A DNA stretch of 41,991 nucleotides, taken from positions 1 through 41,991 of the forward strand of contig JANXRY010000034.1 in assembly GCA_025356635.1 (NCBI GenBank). Reading direction: 5' to 3'. The notes under the pieces are model-generated. The model saw only the letters and a list, made by a program, of their open reading frames with translations, was not told the DNA's origin and made no database searches. A program made the position numbers and the translations under genes. Source of the stretch: Gammaproteobacteria bacterium. GTDB taxonomy: Bacteria; Pseudomonadota; Gammaproteobacteria; Xanthomonadales; Xanthomonadaceae. Shown here piece after piece: positions 33,137-41,991 of the stretch (position 1 is the first letter of the stretch; each line of letters begins with the position of its first letter).

Positions 33137-35929
33137 ATGCGCCTGTTGGAGGCGTTCAGTGCGTCGGAAAGTATCGTGGCTCTGCTCACCGCGGGCGACG
33201 GCCTTTTCGTGGACGTCAATCCTGCGTTCGAGCGCATCACCGGACACCGCCTCGAACAAGTAGTCGGCCGGGCGCCGATGGAAATCGGTTTGTGGCGCGA
33301 CCTCGAGTTCCGGGCGCGCCTGTGGGAAAGTTTGTCGGTCGAACGCCGCATCGCTGCTGCGCCGACACTGCTTACCTGCGCCGATGGTCGTGTCCTCGAC
33401 TGCTGGTTGCACGTCGAACTCATCCACGGCGGCGGCAAAGCGCAACTGTTCTGCCTTCTGCAGGTCCTGCCCGAAGGGCATGCACAGACTGTTTCAACCC
33501 GCTACGAAAGTCTGTATCGGGAGCTGTTCCTGTCAGCCGCGGAAGGCATCTATCGCAGCTTGCCGGACGGCGGGTTTATCGACGCCAACCCGGCGATGGC
33601 CCGGATCCTGGGTTACGACTCGCCGGCGGAAATGCTGTTGGCTCTGGGCCGGCGTGCCCGCGACATCTACGTTGACCAGGACGAGGATCTGCGCGACAAC
33701 CAGCTGCTTCAGGAACAGGGGCACCTGGAACAGAATCGAGTGCAAGTCTATCGGCGCGATGGCAGTGCCATCTGGGTCAGCGAAAATGCCCGTATCGTCC
33801 GTGACGCCGGCGGTCTTCCGGTGTTCATAGAAGGGTCGCTGGAGGACATTACTGCGCAAGTCGAGGCGGAAATTGCCTTGCAGCGGTCCCAGCGGCTATA
33901 CCGGGACTTGTTCGAGGATTCGCCCGTCGGGCTGTTTCGCACCAGCCTCGCGGGCGAGATACTGGAAGTCAACCAGGCGCTGACGCGCATGCTCGGATTC
34001 CGCAATACCGAGCACCTGAAGTCGGGCTATCGCAATATGCTGGAGGTTTACGCCGAGCCTGAGCAGCGCAAGCTGCTAGTCGAGCGCGCCATCAGTGATA
34101 GCTCTTTCAACCATCACGAGTTGGAGGTAATAGACATCAACGGCCGGCGCCGCTGGGTCAGCGCCAGCGTGCGCCTGGTGCGGGATGAACAGGAACGGCC
34201 ACTGTATTTTTCCGGCTCAGCCATGGATATCCAGGATCGGCGCGAAATGCAGCAGGCGCTGGTCCGCTCGGAGACCCGTTATCGCACGTTGGTCGAGGAC
34301 AGCCACGTGGGCGTCTTCATCATGGATCGAAGTGGCTTGGTCTACGTCAATCATGCGCTGGCGCAGATGGTCGGGCTGGACGAACTGGAACTACTGCGCA
34401 GCAATTACCGCGACCTGCTGGCTCCCGAGTTTCGCGACGAGGTGGGCCAGATTCGCCGGCAGTTCCTGATGACGGGCGAGTTGTCCGGGGATTTCGAAAG
34501 TTGCCTGCTGCACTACAGCGGCCAGCGTGTGCATGTCAGGGTCAGCGTCTCCAGGGTCGAGATCGATGGTGCCCGGCACGCGTCGGGGACGGTCCTGGAT
34601 ATCACCCGCCAGCGTGAAGCCGAGCTGCGCCTGCGCTTTCACGCCACCCACGATCCGCTGACCGGGCTACCGAACCGGTCGCTGTTCAACCTGCGCCTCG
34701 CCGAGCGCTTGCAGCCGGAACCGCAGGATGAAGCCGAAGGTTCGCCGTATGCAGTCCTGTTTCTTGATCTGGATGGGTTCAAGTGGGTCAATGACAGTCT
34801 CGGCCATGGCGCTGGCGATCGCCTGCTGCTGGAAATAGCCCGGCGACTGGAATCCGAGCTGATCGCCGAAGTCATGATCGCCCGCTATGGCGGCGATGAG
34901 TTCACCCTGATGCCGGAGGGCCGTTGTGACGGTGCGCGCGCGGTCGCGATCGCCAGGCGGGTGCTGTCGTTGTTCGAACGCCCCTTCGACATTGGCGTCC
35001 AGCAGGTGTTCTCGGCGGTGAGCATCGGCATTGTGCTTGGCCGGCCTGACTATGAGTCCCCCGATCAGGTGTTGCGTGATGCCGACAATGCGATGTATCG
35101 CGCCAAGGCCGCCGGGAAATCCGGATTCGTGGTGTTCGATGAGGGCATGCACGCCGAAGCGCGACTGCGCCTGCGCATGGAAACCGATTTTCGCCTGGCG
35201 TTCGAACACGGCGAATTCAGCCTGGATTACCAGCCGATCGTCGATTTGAACAACCGCCGCCTGGTCGGGGTCGAGGCGCTGGTGCGCTGGCGGCATCCGA
35301 TCCGCGGGGTGATCCCACCCTCGCAGTTCTTGCCTCTGGCCGAGGAGACTGGCCTGATCACCGAACTCGATCGCTGGGTCCTGATCGAGGCCTGCCGCCA
35401 GCTGGGGGCCTGGCGGCGACTCCGTCCGGATTGGCAGAACCTGGTGATGAACGTGAACGTCGACGAACGCCAGGTCGGCTCGCCGCAGATCCTTGCCGAA
35501 GTCGCGCGGGCGCTTGAGGCGCATGCTATCCCGGCTTCCTGCCTGCGCCTGGAAATCACCGAGACTGTTTTCCGGTCGGGCAGCGGCTTCGCGCAGAATC
35601 ATTTGTCGGCACTGAAAGATCTTGGCGTCGGGCTGGCGGTGGACGATTTCGGGACCGGCTATTCCTCGCTCGAAGCATTTGCTGCCTCGCCATTCGACGC
35701 TCTCAAGATAGACCAGAGTTTCGTTCGCGACATCTCCTTCAACTCCCGGCATCGCGCGATCGTCAAGACCGTGATTGGTTTCGCCAACGATCTCGGGCTG
35801 CTGCTGACGGCTGAGGGTATCGAAACCGAGGAGCAGCGCCAGCTGTTGATTTCCCTTGGTTGCCAGTACGGGCAGGGCTTTCTGTTCGCCAAACCGTTGT
35901 CACCGGATGAATTCGAGCAACAGCTCTAG
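33137..35929 (+). CDS. PAS-GGDEF-EAL c-di-GMP turnover protein
   Basis: This is a 930-residue soluble signalling protein with four PAS/PAC modules (roughly 5-115, 125-245, 250-370 and 375-495), a GGDEF cyclase domain and an EAL phosphodiesterase domain. The GGDEF motif is intact (585-589, ARYGGDEFTLM). The RxxD inhibitory site expected just before it is missing (IAEV instead). The EAL set is complete: EAL 713-715, the Asn of MNVNVDE, LEITETV, VDDFGTGYSSL, KIDQSF and AEGIETEEQ. Both activities are therefore chemically possible. No membrane helix is seen; the PAS domains probably sense a cytosolic signal. The ATG at 33137 is preferred to a TTG at 33119. Confidence 0.93.
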   Translation: MRLLEAFSASESIVALLTAGDGLFVDVNPAFERITGHRLEQVVGRAPMEIGLWRDLEFRARLWESLSVERRIAAAPTLLTCADGRVLDCWLHVELIHGGGKAQLFCLLQVLPEGHAQTVSTRYESLYRELFLSAAEGIYRSLPDGGFIDANPAMARILGYDSPAEMLLALGRRARDIYVDQDEDLRDNQLLQEQGHLEQNRVQVYRRDGSAIWVSENARIVRDAGGLPVFIEGSLEDITAQVEAEIALQRSQRLYRDLFEDSPVGLFRTSLAGEILEVNQALTRMLGFRNTEHLKSGYRNMLEVYAEPEQRKLLVERAISDSSFNHHELEVIDINGRRRWVSASVRLVRDEQERPLYFSGSAMDIQDRREMQQALVRSETRYRTLVEDSHVGVFIMDRSGLVYVNHALAQMVGLDELELLRSNYRDLLAPEFRDEVGQIRRQFLMTGELSGDFESCLLHYSGQRVHVRVSVSRVEIDGARHASGTVLDITRQREAELRLRFHATHDPLTGLPNRSLFNLRLAERLQPEPQDEAEGSPYAVLFLDLDGFKWVNDSLGHGAGDRLLLEIARRLESELIAEVMIARYGGDEFTLMPEGRCDGARAVAIARRVLSLFERPFDIGVQQVFSAVSIGIVLGRPDYESPDQVLRDADNAMYRAKAAGKSGFVVFDEGMHAEARLRLRMETDFRLAFEHGEFSLDYQPIVDLNNRRLVGVEALVRWRHPIRGVIPPSQFLPLAEETGLITELDRWVLIEACRQLGAWRRLRPDWQNLVMNVNVDERQVGSPQILAEVARALEAHAIPASCLRLEITETVFRSGSGFAQNHLSALKDLGVGLAVDDFGTGYSSLEAFAASPFDALKIDQSFVRDISFNSRHRAIVKTVIGFANDLGLLLTAEGIETEEQRQLLISLGCQYGQGFLFAKPLSPDEFEQQL

Positions 35930-36004
35930 TTTTCATCGGCCATGAGTGGCTTCCGGCATGATCAGGCCGCGTGCTAGCCTGACTCGTCAATCACGAGGTT
36001 ATCC

Positions 36005-37090
36005 ATGTCGCGTGCCTTCAATTTCAGCGCCGGCCCGGCCGCGCTGCCCGAGCCCGTTCTGCGTCAAGTCCAGGAAGAAATGCTTGAATGGAAGGGCGAG
36101 CGCGCTTCCGTCATGGAGGTCAGCCATCGCGGCCAGGCCTTCATTGATTGCGCAGCTGAAGCTGACCACGACCTGCGCGAATTGATGGCTGTTCCGGACG
36201 ACTATGCGGTGCTGTTCATGCAGGGTGGGGCGACTACGTTGGCGGCGTTGCTGCCGATGAATCTCGCCGGCCCCGAGCAGAGCGCGGATTACATCCTCAC
36301 CGGGCACTGGGGCGAGAAGGCACTTGAGAACGCCAAGCCACTGCTGCAAACCCATGTTGCAGCGAGCGCCCGGGATTCCGGTTACAAGTCCATTCCGCTA
36401 CGTGACCAGTGGCAGCTGACGCCAGGAGCAGCGTTCGTCCATTACACGCCGAACGAAACCATCCACGGGGTCGAGTTTTTCGATATTCCGGACGTTGGCA
36501 ACGTCCCGCTGGTAGCGGATTTCTCCTCCAACCTGCTCTCCCGGCCGGTGGATGTATCACGCTTCGGCGTCATCTACGGCGGTGCGCAGAAGAACCTCGG
36601 CCCGTCCGGCCTGGTGATCGTTATTGTCCGCAAGGACTTGCTCGGCAAGCATGGCCGCAACCTGCCGCCGATCTTCGAGCTGCAGAACCAGGTCAAGAAT
36701 GATTCGATGTTCAACACGCCGGCGACGTTCTCCTGGTACGTCGTTGGTCTGGTGCTGAAGTGGCTGAAGGCGCAAGGCGGCACGTCGGCGATGGAGCAGC
36801 AAAATCGGGCGAAAGCCGAGCTCCTTTACAGCAAGATCGACAAGTCGGGTGGCTTCTACGTGAATTCGGTTGACCGGGTTTGCCGCTCGCGGATGAACGT
36901 TCCCTTTATGCTGCCCAGCGCCGACCTCGACAAACCCTTCCTGAAGGAAGCAGAGGCTGCCGGACTGCTTGGTCTGAAGGGCCATCGCGCCCTTGGCGGC
37001 ATGCGGGCCTCCATCTACAACGCCATGCCGTTGGCGGGCGTGCAAGCGCTGACGGATTTCATGGACGATTTTGCCAGGCGCAATGGTTGA
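36005..37090 (+). CDS. serC: phosphoserine aminotransferase
   Basis: This is a 361-residue PLP enzyme converting 3-phosphohydroxypyruvate to phosphoserine (serine route), also active on the pyridoxine precursor. It begins with the diagnostic FNFSAGPAALP. The PLP lysine is Lys196 in YGGAQKNLGPSG, and the C-terminal LKGHRALGGMRASIYNAM phosphate-binding segment is present. A GAGG site lies before the ATG. It is the first gene of serC-pheA-hisC-aroA-cmk, with gaps of a few bases, as in other gammaproteobacteria. Confidence 0.97.
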   Translation: MSRAFNFSAGPAALPEPVLRQVQEEMLEWKGERASVMEVSHRGQAFIDCAAEADHDLRELMAVPDDYAVLFMQGGATTLAALLPMNLAGPEQSADYILTGHWGEKALENAKPLLQTHVAASARDSGYKSIPLRDQWQLTPGAAFVHYTPNETIHGVEFFDIPDVGNVPLVADFSSNLLSRPVDVSRFGVIYGGAQKNLGPSGLVIVIVRKDLLGKHGRNLPPIFELQNQVKNDSMFNTPATFSWYVVGLVLKWLKAQGGTSAMEQQNRAKAELLYSKIDKSGGFYVNSVDRVCRSRMNVPFMLPSADLDKPFLKEAEAAGLLGLKGHRALGGMRASIYNAMPLAGVQALTDFMDDFARRNG

Positions 37091-37093
37091 GCC

Positions 37094-38239
37094 ATGGCCG
37101 CGAAGCGAATACCGAAAAAAGCCGCTGGCAAACCCGGCGTTGTCGCGACCAAAGCGGCGACGCCATCGGCATTGTCGGAGGCGCGGGCGCGCATCGATGG
37201 CATTGACCAGCAGATCCAGGGCCTGATTGCCGAGCGTGCGCGCTGGGCGCACCAGGTCGGCAAGGCCAAGGGGCCATTGAAGGCCGCGATCGATTACTAC
37301 CGGCCGGAGCGCGAGGCGCAGGTATTGCGACAAGTGCTCGACCGCAACGACGGGCCACTGAGTGACGAAGTTCTGTTGCGCCTGTTCCGGGAAATCATGT
37401 CCGCTTGCCTGGCCCAGCAGGAGCCATTGACGATCGGTTACCTCGGCCCGGAGGGAACCTTCTCGCAGCAGGCGATGATCAAACATTTCGGCCACTCGGC
37501 CCGCGGCCTGCCACTGTCGAGCGTCGAAGAGGTCTTCGAGGAAGTCGAAGCCGGACATGCCGACTTTGGCGTTGTGCCGGTCGAGAACTCGGGACAGGGC
37601 ACCATCCAGTCGACCCTGGACATGTTCCTGACTTCGCATCTGAAGATCTGTGGCGAAGTCGAATTGCATGTCCATCAATACCTGCTGTCACGAACCGGTC
37701 GGATCGAGGACATCGAGCGCGTCTATTCGCATCCGATGTCGCTGGCGCAGTGCAAGGCCTGGTTGCGCCAGAACCTGCCCAATGCCGAGAAGATTGCAGC
37801 TGCCAGCAACGCCGAAGCGGCGCGCCGTTCGCGCATTGCTGACGATGCCGCCGCGATCGCTGGCGAATCTGCCGGGCACGTCTACGGGCTGAAGGTGGTC
37901 GCTGGTCCGATCGAGGACCGGGCCGACAACACCACCCGCTTTCTGGTACTCGGCCGCGAGCTGTTCACGCACTCCGGCCATGACCGCACCTCGCTGCTGG
38001 TGTTCGTGCGCGATCGTCCCGGCGCGCTCTACAACGTGCTCAGCCCCTTCGCCAAACATGGCGTGAGCATGAATCGGATCGAGTCCCGGCCGGCGCATTC
38101 CGGGCGTTGGCAATACGGATTCTTCATTGATGTCAGCGGCCATGTCGAAGACGCCCCGGTGAAGCAGGCTCTGTCCGAACTCGGCGAATACGCGACTGAC
38201 GTCAAGATCCTCGGTTCCTATCCGGTGGCGTTGCTCTGA
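37094..38239 (+). CDS. pheA: chorismate mutase / prephenate dehydratase (P-protein)
   Basis: This is a 381-residue bifunctional enzyme of phenylalanine synthesis. An AroQ chorismate mutase domain (about 27-107; RARIDGIDQQIQGLIAERA) is joined to the prephenate dehydratase domain (about 112-290; IGYLGPEGTFSQQA, with the catalytic TTRF at 280-283). A C-terminal ACT domain (about 300-378) has GALYNVL and ESRP, the phenylalanine-binding motifs for feedback control. The first 25 residues are a Lys/Ala/Pro-rich extension before the mutase domain. It starts 3 nt after serC. Confidence 0.96.
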   Translation: MAAKRIPKKAAGKPGVVATKAATPSALSEARARIDGIDQQIQGLIAERARWAHQVGKAKGPLKAAIDYYRPEREAQVLRQVLDRNDGPLSDEVLLRLFREIMSACLAQQEPLTIGYLGPEGTFSQQAMIKHFGHSARGLPLSSVEEVFEEVEAGHADFGVVPVENSGQGTIQSTLDMFLTSHLKICGEVELHVHQYLLSRTGRIEDIERVYSHPMSLAQCKAWLRQNLPNAEKIAAASNAEAARRSRIADDAAAIAGESAGHVYGLKVVAGPIEDRADNTTRFLVLGRELFTHSGHDRTSLLVFVRDRPGALYNVLSPFAKHGVSMNRIESRPAHSGRWQYGFFIDVSGHVEDAPVKQALSELGEYATDVKILGSYPVALL

Positions 38240-38241
38240 CG

Positions 38242-39369
38242 ATGTCCGCCCCGAATTTCAACGCGCTTGCGCAGTCCGGCATACAGCGCCTGCGCGCCTA
38301 TGATCCGGGTCACGATCTGGTGGCGCTTCGGCGCGAGGCGGAAGCGTCGCGGCGTGTGCTCGTCGAGTTGGGCTCGAACGAAAATTCGCATGGCCCCAGC
38401 CCGCGCGCACGGCAGGCAGTACTCGATTGCCTGCACGAGATCTATCGCTATCCCGATCCGCTGGGCGGTGATCTGAAGTTGGCGCTGGCTTCGTACCATG
38501 GCCTCGATACTGCGCAGATACTACTGGGCAATGGTTCGCACGAACTGCTGATGATGCTGGCCCAGGTGTTCGCCGGGCCAGGCACGGAGATCGTAGCCTC
38601 GCAATACGGATTCGCGGTCTACGCACTGGCGGCTCAGGCCGCGGGCGCACAACTGCGCATCGCACCGGCGCTGCCGGTTGATCACGCCATGTCGCGCGGA
38701 CACGATCTCGATGCGGTGCGTCGGGAAGTGGCGTATCGGACCCGGCTGGTCTTTCTGGCCAATCCGAACAATCCGACCGGAACCTGGTTTTCCAACGAAG
38801 CATTGATCGGGTTCCTTTCCGAAATTCCGGCAAGCACGATCGTGGTGCTGGACGAGGCCTATCACGAGTACGTCACCGATCCGGCGCTGCCATCGGCCTT
38901 GCCGTTGCTCGAGCGCTTTCCCAACCTGGTCGTAGCCCGGACTTTTTCCAAGGGCTATGGCCTGGCCGGGCTGCGCGTCGGCTTCATTGCCGCGCACCCG
39001 GAATTGGTGGCGGTGATGGAGCGGGTGCGCGAGTCGTTCAACGTCAACCTGCCAGCGCTGGCAGCGGCGCGCGTCGCTCTTTACGACCAGGATCATCTCG
39101 ACAGGGTGCGCGAGCAGAACACCTTGCTTCGGAGCGAGCTGCTTGCCCAGCTACGAAAGCGCGGATTGTCCGTGCCGGATTCACAGACCAATTTCCTGCT
39201 GGTCGATTTTGGTCGTCCAGCCATCCCGATCGAGTCGGCCATGGTCCAACGCGGCGTGGTGCCCCGGCCTATGTCGGGCTATGGCTTGCCGACCTGTCTG
39301 CGGATCACTGTCGGTAATCGGGATGAGAACCGCCGGCTACTTCAGGTACTGGATGAGGTTCTGGCGTGA
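38242..39369 (+). CDS. hisC: HisC-family aminotransferase, probably aromatic
   Basis: This is a 375-residue class I/II PLP aminotransferase of the histidinol-phosphate type. LGSNENSHGPSP (43-54), the NPNNPTGT motif (174-181), DEAYHEY (204-210), PLP Lys237 in ARTFSKGYGLAGLR, and the C-terminal LRITVG arginine segment are visible. Its place between pheA and aroA, away from other his genes, argues for phenylpyruvate/hydroxyphenylpyruvate amination (HisC2/HisHb-like); a dual role is possible. It begins 2 nt after pheA, and its TGA overlaps the aroA GTG. Confidence 0.92.
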   Translation: MSAPNFNALAQSGIQRLRAYDPGHDLVALRREAEASRRVLVELGSNENSHGPSPRARQAVLDCLHEIYRYPDPLGGDLKLALASYHGLDTAQILLGNGSHELLMMLAQVFAGPGTEIVASQYGFAVYALAAQAAGAQLRIAPALPVDHAMSRGHDLDAVRREVAYRTRLVFLANPNNPTGTWFSNEALIGFLSEIPASTIVVLDEAYHEYVTDPALPSALPLLERFPNLVVARTFSKGYGLAGLRVGFIAAHPELVAVMERVRESFNVNLPALAAARVALYDQDHLDRVREQNTLLRSELLAQLRKRGLSVPDSQTNFLLVDFGRPAIPIESAMVQRGVVPRPMSGYGLPTCLRITVGNRDENRRLLQVLDEVLA

Positions 39370-40670
39370 GCCTGGGCTGGCTCGCACGGCCGGGATCGGC
39401 CTTGCGTGGCGAGCTGGCCATTCCTGGCGACAAGTCGATTTCGCACCGCGCGATCATGTTGGCGGCGATTGCCGATGGCACGTCCCGGGTATCGGGTTTT
39501 CTTGAAGGCGAAGACACCCGGGCGACGGCAAGGATTTTCGGCCAGCTCGGCGTTGCCATCGAATCGCCAAGCCCGAGCGAGCGGATTGTGCACGGCGTTG
39601 GCTTGTACGGATTGACCGGCAGTGCCGAACCCCTCGATTGCGGTAATGCCGGCACCGGCATGCGCTTGTTGAGTGGCCTGCTCGCTGGGCAGGGCTTCGA
39701 CTCGATCCTGGCCGGCGATGAGTCGCTGTCGAGGCGGCCGATGCGTCGCGTCATCGAACCCCTGATGGCCATGGGAGCGCGCATCGAGTCAGAATCAGGC
39801 GGGTTGCCACCACTTAGAATTCACTCGAATAATAACCTTCAATCCATTGATTATGAATTACAAATTGCTAGCGCTCAGGTAAAATCTGCTGTGCTTCTGG
39901 CGGGGCTGTACGCACAGGGCGACACGATTGTTCGCGAAGCGCATCCGACCCGCGACTACACCGAACGGATGCTGGCGGCGCTCGGTTGGCCGATTGAGTT
40001 CCGGCCTGGATTCGCACGATTGAGCGGGGGGCATCGCTTGCGGGCAACCAATATCCAGGTGCCGGCGGATTTTTCCTCGGCAGCGTTTTTCCTCGTGGCC
40101 GCCACATTGGTGCCGGGCTCGGATCTGCTGTTGCGCCGGGTCGGGATGAATCCGCGGCGCACTGGGTTGCTCACGGCGTTGCGCCTGATGGGGGCGGACA
40201 TCACCCTCGAAAACGCGGGCAAGCAGGGCGGCGAAGCAGTTGCCGATCTGCGCGTTTGTCACACGCCGCTGCGCGGAATCATCGTGCCCGAGGCCTTGGT
40301 TCCGGACATGATTGATGAATTCCCCGCCTTGTTCGCGGCCGCCGCTTTGGCCGACGGCGAAACCAGAATCACTGGCGCGGCCGAACTTCGACTCAAGGAA
40401 ACCGACCGGATTGCCGCAATGACTGCCGCGTTGCAGTTACTCGGCGCGGACATCGCTGAAACGCCGGATGGTGCCGTCATTCAGGGCGGTAATCTGCATG
40501 GCGGTTCGGTCGGCAGTCGGGGCGATCACCGCGTCGCCATGAGCCTGGCGATCGCTGCCCAGCGAGCGTCCGGCGAAGTTCGGATTGGCGACTGCGCCAA
40601 CGTGGCAACCTCATTCCCGGGTTTTCTGGAACTGGCGTCGGCGTCGGGCTTCGGCCTGCGCCTGGCCTAG
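39366..40670 (+). CDS. aroA: 3-phosphoshikimate 1-carboxyvinyltransferase (EPSP synthase)
   Basis: This is the 434-residue enzyme of the shikimate pathway. It joins shikimate-3-phosphate and phosphoenolpyruvate. Its substrate motifs are [11 protein letters not shown] (Lys23), [11 protein letters not shown] (93-102), SRRPMRR (122-128), [12 protein letters not shown] (169-180), and LRLKETDRI near the C-terminus. GDKS, RPMRR and SAQVK are of the class II type rather than the class I E. coli type. Gly96 is kept, unlike the Ala of the CP4 enzyme. A GTG start overlaps the hisC stop (GTGA). Bases 39811-39890 are strikingly AT-rich (34% GC) with codons unlike the rest of the gene. Confidence 0.96.
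   Translation: MSLGWLARPGSALRGELAIPGDKSISHRAIMLAAIADGTSRVSGFLEGEDTRATARIFGQLGVAIESPSPSERIVHGVGLYGLTGSAEPLDCGNAGTGMRLLSGLLAGQGFDSILAGDESLSRRPMRRVIEPLMAMGARIESESGGLPPLRIHSNNNLQSIDYELQIASAQVKSAVLLAGLYAQGDTIVREAHPTRDYTERMLAALGWPIEFRPGFARLSGGHRLRATNIQVPADFSSAAFFLVAATLVPGSDLLLRRVGMNPRRTGLLTALRLMGADITLENAGKQGGEAVADLRVCHTPLRGIIVPEALVPDMIDEFPALFAAAALADGETRITGAAELRLKETDRIAAMTAALQLLGADIAETPDGAVIQGGNLHGGSVGSRGDHRVAMSLAIAAQRASGEVRIGDCANVATSFPGFLELASASGFGLRLA
39858..39885 (+). promoter_or_regulatory. possible internal promoter within aroA
   Basis: TTACAA (39858-39863), a 16-bp spacer and TAAAAT (39880-39885) lie in the AT-rich island of aroA, about 800 bp before cmk. The -10 matches 5 of 6 consensus bases, the -35 only 3. 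It could supply extra cmk-rpsA transcript; chance in an AT-rich patch is also likely. Confidence 0.3.
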
Positions 40671-40680
40671 AATCACGAGC

Positions 40681-41364
40681 ATGACTTCCGTCCCCGTGCT
40701 CACCATTGATGGCCCATCCGGTTCCGGCAAGGGCACGATCTGCCGGGCCGTCGCCGACCGCCTGGGCTGGCATTACCTGGATTCCGGGGCGCTGTACCGG
40801 GCCGTGGGCCTCGCTTCGGCCTGGGAGGGCGTGGACCTGAGCGATCCCGAAGCAGTGGCTGCCTGCGCCGCCCGGACCGAGATCCGCTTCGAGGACGACG
40901 CATCAGGCGAACCCCGGGTGATCGTCAACGGCAAGGATGCGACCCATCAACTGCGCATGGAAACCGCCGGGGCCGCTGCTTCGGCGATCGCCGCCCACCC
41001 GCCGGTCCGGGCCGTCCTGTTGGCTTTACAGAAGGGATTCCGGCGCCCACCCGGCCTGATCGCGGATGGTCGGGACATGGGAACGGTGGTGTTCCCGGAT
41101 TCCCGCTACAAGGTATTCCTGACTGCCAGTGCCGCTGAACGAGCGAAAAGGCGTCATAAGCAGTTGAAAGACAAAGGGGTTTCCGTTAATCTTGACAGTC
41201 TGCTGCACGAAATCGCCGCTCGCGACGAGCGCGATGCCGGACGTGCCGTGGCGCCCCTGAGGCCCGCCGAAGACGCGGTCATCGTGGACTCCACCGGTAT
41301 GCCGATCACCGAGGTGATCGAACGCGTGCTTGCGGTGCTGCCGGATTCCCTGCGGCGCCGCTAG
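40681..41364 (+). CDS. cmk: cytidylate kinase
   Basis: This is a 227-residue (d)CMP kinase using ATP. The P-loop is GPSGSGKGT (11-19), followed by [12 protein letters not shown] (33-44) and the [11 protein letters not shown] motif. The lid is '[18 protein letters not shown]', and the C-terminal '[25 protein letters not shown]' binds CMP. ATG at 40681 is 10 nt after the aroA stop; the frame back to 40585 is inside aroA. cmk before rpsA is the usual proteobacterial order. Confidence 0.96.
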   Translation: MTSVPVLTIDGPSGSGKGTICRAVADRLGWHYLDSGALYRAVGLASAWEGVDLSDPEAVAACAARTEIRFEDDASGEPRVIVNGKDATHQLRMETAGAAASAIAAHPPVRAVLLALQKGFRRPPGLIADGRDMGTVVFPDSRYKVFLTASAAERAKRRHKQLKDKGVSVNLDSLLHEIAARDERDAGRAVAPLRPAEDAVIVDSTGMPITEVIERVLAVLPDSLRRR

Positions 41365-41416
41365 CGCCGTCTCCGTCTTCGCAAAGTCCGAAGCAATTTC
41401 CCAAGCAGAACAAACG

Positions 41417-41436
41417 CCTTCGCCATCCGGCGAAGG
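41417..41436 (+). promoter_or_regulatory. hairpin in the rpsA leader
   Basis: CCTTCGCC-atcc-GGCGAAGG is a perfect 8-bp stem in the 150-bp cmk-rpsA gap. A weaker CTTCG/CGAAG pair lies just upstream (about 41373-41393). No T-run follows, so it is not a terminator. E. coli rpsA has a leader of successive hairpins used for autoregulation by S1; this may be the counterpart, by inference. Confidence 0.45.
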
Positions 41437-41514
41437 TCCAACCACGCGCGCAAGCGCACAACAGGTGGGCCCGGCATTGCTGGTAGCCCGTGTGTTCAAC
41501 CGAGATAGACAAAC

Positions 41515-41991
41515 ATGAACGAATCTTTCATGACCGAATCTTTTGCTGAATTGTTCGAACAAAGCCAGATCGCCATCGCCAAGCTCAAGCCTGGCGCGAT
41601 CGTCAAGGGCATCGTGGTCGAGATCCGCACCGACGTCGTAGTCATCAACGCCGGCCTGAAGTCCGAGGGCATCGTCCCGATCGAACAATTCCGCAACGAA
41701 CAGGGTGAGCTGGAGTGCGCCGTCGGCGACGAAGTCAAGGTCGCGCTCGACTCTCTGGAAAACGGCTTCGGCGAGACCGTGCTGTCGCGCGAGAAGGCCA
41801 AGCGCGCCATGGTCTGGGACGAGCTGGAAACCTCGATGGAAGCCGGCGAGATCGTCACCGGCCGGATCAGCGGCAAGGTCAAGGGCGGTTTCACCGTCGA
41901 CATCCGCGACGTCCGCGCGTTCCTGCCCGGTTCCCTGGTGGATGTGCGCCCCGTGCGCGACCCGGGTTACCTGGAAGGCAAGGAACTCGAG
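41515..41991 (+). CDS. rpsA: 30S ribosomal protein S1, 3' truncated by window
   Basis: These are the first 159 residues of S1, which helps mRNAs dock to the 30S subunit. [12 protein letters not shown] matches the E. coli N-terminus. The first two OB/S1 domains follow: '[27 protein letters not shown]' and '[20 protein letters not shown]', then [16 protein letters not shown]. The gene runs off the end. There are two start candidates 15 nt apart (41515 and 41530) made by a 15-bp tandem duplication; the second gives the family-standard protein. Neither has a strong ribosome site (GAGATAG about 10 nt before the first), which is usual for rpsA. Confidence 0.96.
   Translation, partial: MNESFMTESFAELFEQSQIAIAKLKPGAIVKGIVVEIRTDVVVINAGLKSEGIVPIEQFRNEQGELECAVGDEVKVALDSLENGFGETVLSREKAKRAMVWDELETSMEAGEIVTGRISGKVKGGFTVDIRDVRAFLPGSLVDVRPVRDPGYLEGKELE

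Overview
The window is about 42 kb of GC-rich chromosome with dense coding on both strands. It suggests a gammaproteobacterium of the Lysobacterales (Xanthomonadales) type. The reasons are the serC-pheA-hisC-aroA-cmk-rpsA order, an rne/rluC divergent pair, a GacA-type regulator, a YkgO-type L36 as the L36 gene seen here, an FFLEELY-type protein beside a PHA-granule-region protein, and a REP-like palindrome of the gtaggagcg type. The lineage is an inference from gene content, not from a marker phylogeny. I found no insertion sequence, prophage, integrase or CRISPR array.

Layout. 0-5.2 kb: 3' part of an S9 peptidase, a P1 (DmpA-type) peptidase, an AdiC-like antiporter, and a three-gene yqjD/yqjE-like membrane cluster. 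5.2-10.8 kb: tRNA-Ser(UGA), a GacA/UvrY response regulator, RNase E, a long structured rne/rluC intergenic region, rluC, a palindrome and phhB. 10.8-13 kb: nfuA, an unknown anchored protein, and two small c-type cytochromes. 13.1-21 kb: an RND efflux operon with one adaptor and two permeases. 21-24.5 kb: a minus-strand run of a small exported protein, aguA, aguB and a TraB-family membrane protein. 24.5-28.8 kb: rpmJ, TetR regulator, acyl-CoA-binding protein, a divergent two-domain fatty acyl-CoA reductase, and a membrane-anchored Mrr-like protein. 29-32.1 kb: phasin, patatin-like lipase, FFLEELY-type protein and PHA-system protein. 32.2-35.9 kb: a double-FHA protein and a PAS-GGDEF-EAL protein. 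36-42 kb: serC, pheA, hisC, aroA, cmk and the start of rpsA.

How the genes work together. The last 6 kb is a tightly packed serine/aromatic amino acid operon leading into cmk-rpsA. aguA and aguB form the agmatine-to-putrescine route, and the AdiC-like antiporter with both gating tryptophans may exchange arginine/agmatine elsewhere in the same cell. The 24.8-32.1 kb block is rich in storage-lipid functions: an acyl-CoA carrier and a Marinobacter-type acyl-CoA-to-alcohol reductase under a probable TetR repressor, then phasin, PHA-system and lipase genes. This is the closest thing in the window to a distinctive system, although its parts belong to known families.

Most of the window is ordinary housekeeping. 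The best second-look items are small: a palindrome that supplies the stop codons of two convergent genes, a hairpin that hides the rne ribosome binding site, an AT-rich island inside aroA, a duplicated rpsA start, and two co-operonic RND permeases with contrasting ion-relay residues.
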